This document shows positions 5,366-9,247 of a stretch of 9,247 nucleotides of DNA, one piece after another (within the stretch, counting starts at the first letter, position 1; each line of letters opens with the position of its first letter). Source of the stretch: Deltaproteobacteria bacterium (GTDB taxonomy: Bacteria; Desulfobacterota; GWC2-55-46; S146-70; JAUXIU01). The notes beneath the pieces are model-generated. The model saw only the letters and a list, made by a program, of their open reading frames with translations. It searched no databases and was not told the origin of the DNA. The position numbers were made by a program, and so were the translations under genes. The stretch covers positions 1 to 9,247 of the forward strand of contig JAUXIU010000031.1 in assembly GCA_030620895.1 (NCBI GenBank), written 5' to 3'.

Positions 5366-7387
5366 ATGAATCTACTTGTTGATATCTCACCATTCTTAAG
5401 CATAGGGGGGCTTGTCCTGGCCCTGATAATTTATCTCTATGTAAAAAGGCAGCCAGATGGTAATGAGAAGATGAGAGAGATATCAAAAATGATACACGAT
5501 GGGGCTATGGTGTATCTAAAGCGGCAATACAGTATCCTCTTGATATTTATTGTTGTCGTATCCGTGGCGCTTGCGTACCTTATAAATATAAATACTGCAT
5601 TTGCATTCCTTGGTGGTGCCTTCTCCTCTATGTTGGCAGGTTTCTTCGGCATGAAGGCGGCGACCAGGGCCAACGTAAGAACTACACAGGCCGCAAACCT
5701 ATATAAACCAGATGCAGGAAAATCGCTCTCTATGGCCTTCCTTGGGGGTTCTGTTATGGGTCTCTCAGTGGCGTGCCTCGGTCTTTTAGGGGTCGGTGTA
5801 CTATTCTTCATATATGGCAGACCTGAGACAGCGGCGATAATTAATGGCTATGCAATGGGTGCAAGCTCCATTGCCCTTTTTGCCAGGGTCGGTGGCGGTA
5901 TTTACACAAAGACGGCGGATGTTGGTGCAGACCTTGTTGGTAAACTAGAGGCTGGCATACCAGAGGATGACCCGAGGAATCCAGGTGTTATTGCGGATAA
6001 TGTGGGGGACAATGTGGGAGACGTGGCCGGTCTGGGGGCGGATATATTTGAGTCGTATGTAGGTTCTATAATTGCTTCCATTGCAATAGGGGCTACAGCC
6101 ATAGCTGGCAGCAAGGTTGCAGAGCTTGGTCCAATAGGATTGCTTATGGCATTGCCCATTATGCTAGCTACAGTGGGCCTTATTGCATCGGTAATTGGGA
6201 TATTTTCCATGAAGATACTGGAGAGGAGGGACCCGGCCGCTGCACTACGGTATGCGACATTTATAGCCGCAGGACTCTTCCTCATATTCGCCTATTTTGT
6301 CATTACAAATATCGACGTAAAGAACGGTGTCTACTGGGCAGTGGTCTCCGGAACACTGGCTGGTATAGCCATCGGTCTGATTACGGAATATTATACATCT
6401 GCAAAACCTATTGAAAAGATAGCTCAGTCCAGCCAGACTGGGGCGGCGACGAATATAATATCAGGACTGGCTGTGGGCCTTGAGAGCACTGTACTGCCGG
6501 TGCTGGCTATCTGTGTAGCAATTTTTATAGCCAATATGGTGGCGGGTCTCTATGGAATAGGGATTTCGGCTATAGGCATGCTTGCTACGGTAGGGATGAT
6601 AATGAGTGTAGATGCCTACGGACCTATTGCAGATAATGCAGGGGGCATATCAGAGATGAGCGGGCTTGGAAAGGATGTGAGGGAGATAACCGATAGCCTC
6701 GATGCATTGGGCAATACCACCGCTGCTATAGGGAAGGGGTTTGCAATTGGTTCTGCTGCACTTACGGCCCTTGCCCTGTTTTCCGCCTATAATCAGGCCA
6801 TCAGCATCAAGCTTGGGGAGCCACTTATGATAATCTTAACAGATCCTTTAGTCGTTATAGGTCTCCTTATAGGGGGTATGCTCCCTTTCCTTATAGGGGC
6901 GCTTACCATGACCTCTGTGGGTAAGGCAGCATTCAAGATGGTACAGGAGATAAGGAGGCAGTTCAGAGAGATACCTGGGCTTCTCGAGGGTAGAGCTGGC
7001 GTAAAGCCTGATGTAAAGAAGTGTATAGATATATCTACCAGAGCTGCACTTACGGAAATGATCATCCCCGGGATTGTTGCAATCCTTGCGCCGGTAATAG
7101 TTGGATTTCTTCTGGGTCCCGCTGCACTAGGTGGTATGCTTGGTGGTGCAACTGTTACAGGTGTCTTGCTTGCGCTCTTTATGGCCAACGCAGGGGGGGC
7201 ATGGGATAATGCCAAGAAATATATAGAGAGGGGAAACCTTGGAGGGAAGGGTTCTGACAGCCACAAAGCAGCGGTAGTTGGTGACACCGTCGGTGATCCA
7301 TTTAAGGACACATCGGGTCCGTCGATGAATATTCTAATAAAGCTCATGGCTATCGTTTCATTGGTTATAGCACCTATTCTTATCTGA
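5366..7387 (+). CDS. hppA: Membrane-bound K+-dependent ion-pumping pyrophosphatase
   Basis: This integral membrane pump couples PPi hydrolysis to Na+ and/or H+ export. The 673 residues with about 16 hydrophobic spans are typical of bacterial enzymes. The substrate site is intact: [18 protein letters not shown] (176-193), EDDPRNP (200-206), DNVGDNVGD (211-219), [13 protein letters not shown] (416-428), [15 protein letters not shown] (607-621) and [15 protein letters not shown] (639-653). The GNTTAAIG motif (449-456) has Ala453 and Gly456, where K+-independent enzymes carry Lys and Thr, so K+ dependence is expected. Glu229 in IFESYVG aligns with Thermotoga maritima Na+-PPase Glu246, not with the position one helical turn later used by plant H+-PPase (GSYAESS). 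This favours Na+ pumping, or dual pumping. A GGGAG site lies 5 nt upstream of the ATG, and an intrinsic terminator closes the gene. Its place between pth and ychF looks like an insertion into a conserved housekeeping order. Confidence 0.97.
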   Translation: MNLLVDISPFLSIGGLVLALIIYLYVKRQPDGNEKMREISKMIHDGAMVYLKRQYSILLIFIVVVSVALAYLININTAFAFLGGAFSSMLAGFFGMKAATRANVRTTQAANLYKPDAGKSLSMAFLGGSVMGLSVACLGLLGVGVLFFIYGRPETAAIINGYAMGASSIALFARVGGGIYTKTADVGADLVGKLEAGIPEDDPRNPGVIADNVGDNVGDVAGLGADIFESYVGSIIASIAIGATAIAGSKVAELGPIGLLMALPIMLATVGLIASVIGIFSMKILERRDPAAALRYATFIAAGLFLIFAYFVITNIDVKNGVYWAVVSGTLAGIAIGLITEYYTSAKPIEKIAQSSQTGAATNIISGLAVGLESTVLPVLAICVAIFIANMVAGLYGIGISAIGMLATVGMIMSVDAYGPIADNAGGISEMSGLGKDVREITDSLDALGNTTAAIGKGFAIGSAALTALALFSAYNQAISIKLGEPLMIILTDPLVVIGLLIGGMLPFLIGALTMTSVGKAAFKMVQEIRRQFREIPGLLEGRAGVKPDVKKCIDISTRAALTEMIIPGIVAILAPVIVGFLLGPAALGGMLGGATVTGVLLALFMANAGGAWDNAKKYIERGNLGGKGSDSHKAAVVGDTVGDPFKDTSGPSMNILIKLMAIVSLVIAPILI

Positions 7388-7407
7388 TACTTTTGTAAAA
7401 GCAATTA

Positions 7408-7440
7408 ATGGGGCTGGTTGGTTAAACTAGCCCATTTTTG
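7408..7440 (+). terminator. Rho-independent terminator after hppA
   Basis: The hairpin pairs ATGGG (7408-7412) with CCCAT (7431-7435) and, after a bulged G7413, CTGGTT (7414-7419) with AACTAG (7425-7430). The loop is GGTTA and a run of five T follows (7435-7439). It begins 20 nt after the hppA stop, as expected for the end of a transcript. Confidence 0.85.
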
Positions 7441-7450
7441 TTTGGATTGC

Positions 7451-7492
7451 GAGTTACGAGTTCCGGGTTACGAGTTACGAGTTTCGGGTTAA
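7451..7492. repeat. Heptamer array, left arm (six units)
   Basis: Six contiguous 7-bp units GAGTTAC, GAGTTCC, GGGTTAC, GAGTTAC, GAGTTTC and GGGTTAA give the consensus GRGTTNC. Positions 7467-7490 are the exact reverse complement of 7627-7650 (24 bp). No coding potential is seen. The array begins 11 nt after the hppA terminator. Confidence 0.9.
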
Positions 7493-7582
7493 GAAAGAGA
7501 AAGAATGAATGAAAAGTTATAAGGGTTTAGAGATTTACAAGTTGTCATGCGATCTAGCTATTAAAACACATGGAATGTTATT
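7493..7582. other. Spacer between opposed heptamer arrays
   Basis: No gene, promoter or RNA is recognised in these 90 bases. TATTAAAAC occurs at 7559-7567 and again at 7579-7587, 20 bp apart. TACAAGTTG (7536-7544) is inverted as CAACTTGTA (7612-7620) inside the right-hand array, adding to the foldback. Confidence 0.5.
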
Positions 7583-7652
7583 AAAACCCGTAACCCGTAA
7601 CTCGCAACACGCAACTTGTATTTTGAAACCCGAAACTCGTAACTCGTAACTG
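7583..7652. repeat. Heptamer array, right arm (about ten units, opposite orientation)
   Basis: The 7-bp units run without a break from 7583 to 7652: AAAACCC, GTAACCC, GTAACTC, GCAACAC, GCAACTT, GTATTTT, GAAACCC, GAAACTC, GTAACTC and GTAACTG. They are reverse complements of the GAGTTAC-type units of the left arm. With the left arm they form a 24-bp perfect inverted repeat enclosing 136 nt. Confidence 0.9.
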
Positions 7653-7675
7653 CCCGACCTCCATAGTAAACTGTT

Positions 7676-7711
7676 AACCATATAAACCATGCAAACCATG
7701 TAAACCAGGAA
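7676..7711. repeat. 9-bp tandem repeat in the ychF leader
   Basis: AACCA recurs at 7676, 7685, 7694 and 7703, an exact 9-bp period with unit consensus AACCATRYA. The last unit is altered to AACCAGGAA and so supplies the AGGA that is the only ribosome-site candidate for ychF, 12 nt before its ATG. Confidence 0.8.
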
Positions 7712-7722
7712 CAGTCACTCTT

Positions 7723-8817
7723 ATGGGTTTTAAATGTGGCATAATCGGGCTTCCAAATATTGGAAAGTCTACTATATTTAACGCCATGACCTCTGCATGT
7801 GCAAAGGCATCGAACTATCCGTTCTGTACAATAGATCCTAATATAGGAGTAGTGGCGCTTAGAGACAAGCGGTTGTTTAAGATTGCTGATCTCGTGAAAC
7901 CTGAAAGGGTGATCCCCACAACAGTTGAGTTTGTGGATATAGCTGGGTTGGTGAAGGGTGCAAGTAAGGGGGAGGGGCTCGGGAATCAGTTTCTAGGGCA
8001 TATACGGGCTGTTGATGCCCTGGCACATATAGTAAGGTGTTTTGATGACCCTGATGTGGTGCATGTAAGCGGGAGTTTGAATCCAGGAAGGGATATCGAG
8101 ATTATTAATACAGAGCTCATACTGGCTGATCTGCAGTCGGTGGAAAGGAGAATTGAAAAGATTGCAAAACTGGCAAAAGTAGGCAATAAATCGGCGCCCG
8201 ACGCCCTGGATCTATATAATGCTGTGGCGGAGGAGCTTAATACAGGAAGACCTGTAAGGTTGATGAGTAAGGAGGTGTTAGAAGATAAGCTACTTAAAGA
8301 ACTGAACTTGCTTACAGCAAAACCTGTATTATATGTGGCGAACGTAAATGAGTCCGATCTTGATGGTGAATCTGACTATGTCAAAGTTATCAAGGAGATT
8401 GCAAAAAATGAAGGGGGAGAGGTGGTGGTGATATGCGGGAAGTTGGAGGCAGAGATAGCAGAGTTATCCGAAGGCGAGAGGAGTAGGTTTCTTGAAGACC
8501 TTGGTATTAAGGAATCAGGTCTTGATAAACTGGCCAGGGCGGGTTACGAAATCCTGAGGCTTATAACATTCTTCACTGCAGGGAAGAAAGATGTCAGGGC
8601 ATGGACAGTTTTTGAAGGAACGAAGGCAATGCAGGCATCTGGTGTTATCCATTCTGATTTTGAACGAGGGTTCATAAAGGCAGAGGTTATATCCTACGAT
8701 GATTATGTTGCACTGGGTTCTGAGGGGAGATGTAAAGAGAGGGGACTTGTCAGGTTGGAGGGCAAGGATTATGTGGTGACTGACGGTGATATAATCCACT
8801 TCAAGTTTAACGTTTAA
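7723..8817 (+). CDS. ychF: Ribosome-associated Obg-family ATPase YchF
   Basis: This P-loop protein of the Obg family binds ATP in preference to GTP and associates with ribosomes; in E. coli it is linked to oxidative-stress responses. The 364 residues equal the usual length. G1 GLPNIGKST lies at 9-17, the switch regions include NYPFCTIDPN (31-40) with the conserved redox Cys35, and G3 is DIAGLVKGAS (72-81). The G4 equivalent is NVNES (207-211) in place of NKxD, the basis of the ATP preference. A helical, coiled-coil-like domain spans about 130-190. The C-terminal TGS domain (about 280-363) includes TFFTAGKKDVRAWT and ends in GDIIHFKFNV. The ATG at 7723 is set by the family N-terminus (MGFKCGIIGLPN). 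A 9-bp repeat forms the leader. An upstream terminator suggests its own promoter, which I cannot place. Confidence 0.97.
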   Translation: MGFKCGIIGLPNIGKSTIFNAMTSACAKASNYPFCTIDPNIGVVALRDKRLFKIADLVKPERVIPTTVEFVDIAGLVKGASKGEGLGNQFLGHIRAVDALAHIVRCFDDPDVVHVSGSLNPGRDIEIINTELILADLQSVERRIEKIAKLAKVGNKSAPDALDLYNAVAEELNTGRPVRLMSKEVLEDKLLKELNLLTAKPVLYVANVNESDLDGESDYVKVIKEIAKNEGGEVVVICGKLEAEIAELSEGERSRFLEDLGIKESGLDKLARAGYEILRLITFFTAGKKDVRAWTVFEGTKAMQASGVIHSDFERGFIKAEVISYDDYVALGSEGRCKERGLVRLEGKDYVVTDGDIIHFKFNV

Positions 8818-8840
8818 TTGACAATGAAGTGGCGGGTAAA

Positions 8841-8862
8841 TGCATTGAATCGTGCATTGAAG
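8841..8862. repeat. Short direct repeat TGCATTGAA
   Basis: TGCATTGAA occurs at 8841-8849 and 8853-8861 (12-bp spacing), followed by a partial third copy, GCATTAA (8862-8868). It is low in information and lies just upstream of the GC-rich hairpins after ychF. Confidence 0.4.
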
Positions 8863-8874
8863 CATTAACAGGAT

Positions 8875-8916
8875 GCACGCCGTAAGCCCCGCCTTGTAGG
8901 CGGGGTCAAGGCGTGC
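8875..8916. repeat. Two-tier GC-rich hairpin (REP-like), copy 1
   Basis: The outer stem pairs GCACGCC (8875-8881) with GGCGTGC (8910-8916). The inner stem pairs CCCCGCC (8887-8893) with GGCGGGG (8899-8905) around TTGTA. It lies 57 nt after the ychF stop. No T-run follows, so it is REP-like and not a classical terminator, though it could protect the mRNA 3' end. Confidence 0.75.
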
Positions 8917-8949
8917 TAAGGTAATGGAAACTTCCTTGCTGTCCAGATG

Positions 8950-8968
8950 CCCCGCCTACAGGGCGGGG
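8950..8968. repeat. GC-rich hairpin (REP-like), copy 2, inverted
   Basis: CCCCGCC (8950-8956) pairs with GGCGGGG (8962-8968) around TACAG. Its reverse complement matches the inner hairpin of copy 1 (8887-8905) at 18 of 19 bases, so the two are head-to-head copies of one element, as in REP pairs (BIMEs). It ends 17 nt before the next start codon. Confidence 0.75.
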
Positions 8969-8985
8969 TAACTTCACTATAATAT

Positions 8986-9247
8986 ATGAATCTACAGCTC
9001 TTTAATTCTATTACTTACGGTACCATATCCGGACTTGCGAGTGTGGCAGGCATATATATCCTTCTGGCAAATGAGAGATGGGCGCTGAGGAATTCCATAT
9101 TATTTATAAGTTTTGCTGCTGGTGTGATGCTTACAGTGGCCTTTATCCACCTCCTGCCAGAGGCCATCGAGATAAACGATGATGCCCTTCTAATAGTTCT
9201 CATTACTCTCTTTGCATTCTATATCCTGGAACATATACTGATGATCC
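8986..9247 (+). CDS. ZIP-family metal transporter (3'-truncated by window edge)
   Basis: This is the N-terminal part (87 full codons) of a polytopic inner-membrane protein that probably imports divalent metal such as zinc or iron. Visible features are a first hydrophobic span (about residues 10-28), a second (about 38-57) running into the ZIP signature FIHLLPEAIE (53-62), and a third (about 67-85) ending LEHILMI. The His-Pro-Glu arrangement in HLLPEA is typical of TM2 in ZIP proteins of the ZupT/GufA-like branch. The ATG at 8986 is the first in-frame start after a TAA at 8980-8982. Its ribosome site is weak: GGGG ends at 8968, too far upstream. Copy 2 of a REP-like hairpin lies just upstream. 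Substrate and subfamily cannot be settled from the fragment. Confidence 0.82.
   Translation, partial: MNLQLFNSITYGTISGLASVAGIYILLANERWALRNSILFISFAAGVMLTVAFIHLLPEAIEINDDALLIVLITLFAFYILEHILMI

Noticed and set aside
6793..7404. 203-codon open frame on the minus strand inside hppA
   Set aside because: It lies wholly antisense to strongly conserved hppA codons and its product has no recognisable domain. It reflects codon bias of the real gene.
7451..7652. CRISPR array
   Set aside because: The units are 7 bp, contiguous and degenerate, with no spacers, and no cas genes are present.
8818..8823. TTGACA as a -35 box after ychF
   Set aside because: No acceptable -10 sequence lies 16-18 bp downstream, and the match starts at the ychF stop by chance.
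8978..8983. TATAAT as the -10 box of the ZIP gene
   Set aside because: It ends 2 nt before the ATG, so transcription would start inside the gene, and no -35 box sits at the right distance.

Overview
The window looks like a piece of a bacterial chromosome carrying core housekeeping genes, all on the + strand. It probably comes from an anaerobic or facultative, free-living Gram-negative-type lineage. The order ispE, tRNA-Gln, prs, rplY (long Ctc/TL5-type L25), pth, ychF resembles what I remember from Deltaproteobacteria (for example Geobacter) and some neighbouring phyla such as Nitrospirota. Codon use rich in AGG, AGA and ATA and the moderate, A+T-leaning base composition suit such a lineage. 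I cannot fix the phylum from this sequence alone. No plasmid or phage gene, transposase gene or CRISPR array is visible.

Layout: (1) The 3' part of nuoN, the last membrane subunit of respiratory complex I, runs off the left edge. A translationally coupled, unrecognised 59-residue ORF follows it. (2) ispE (MEP isoprenoid pathway) has a start codon inside a REP/MITE-like relic. (3) A 418-base region without protein genes holds a repeat foldback, a tRNA-Gln(TTG) enclosed by a 14-bp inverted repeat, and a hairpin and TAATC repeats in the prs leader. (4) prs, rplY and pth form a nucleotide and translation cluster. (5) hppA, a membrane ion-pumping pyrophosphatase with K+-dependent and Na+-type signature residues, is followed by a rho-independent terminator. 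(6) A 335-base region without genes contains opposed heptamer arrays and a 9-bp tandem repeat that leads into ychF. (7) After ychF comes a pair of GC-rich REP-like hairpins, then the start of a ZIP-family metal transporter cut by the right edge.

The genes are ordinary; the intergenic DNA is not. Three separate gaps (after ispE, before hppA, before ychF) carry degenerate repeats with a strict 7-bp period. The units are related (TTACGAR-like) and switch strand within each gap, so they can fold back. Separately, a TTTGCAYTGGAAAC word brackets the tRNA and recurs after pth. These dispersed systems are the part most worth following up. Functionally, Prs releases AMP rather than PPi, but PRPP-using reactions, tRNA charging and IspD (the enzyme before IspE) all release PPi. 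HppA can recover that energy as an ion gradient alongside complex I.
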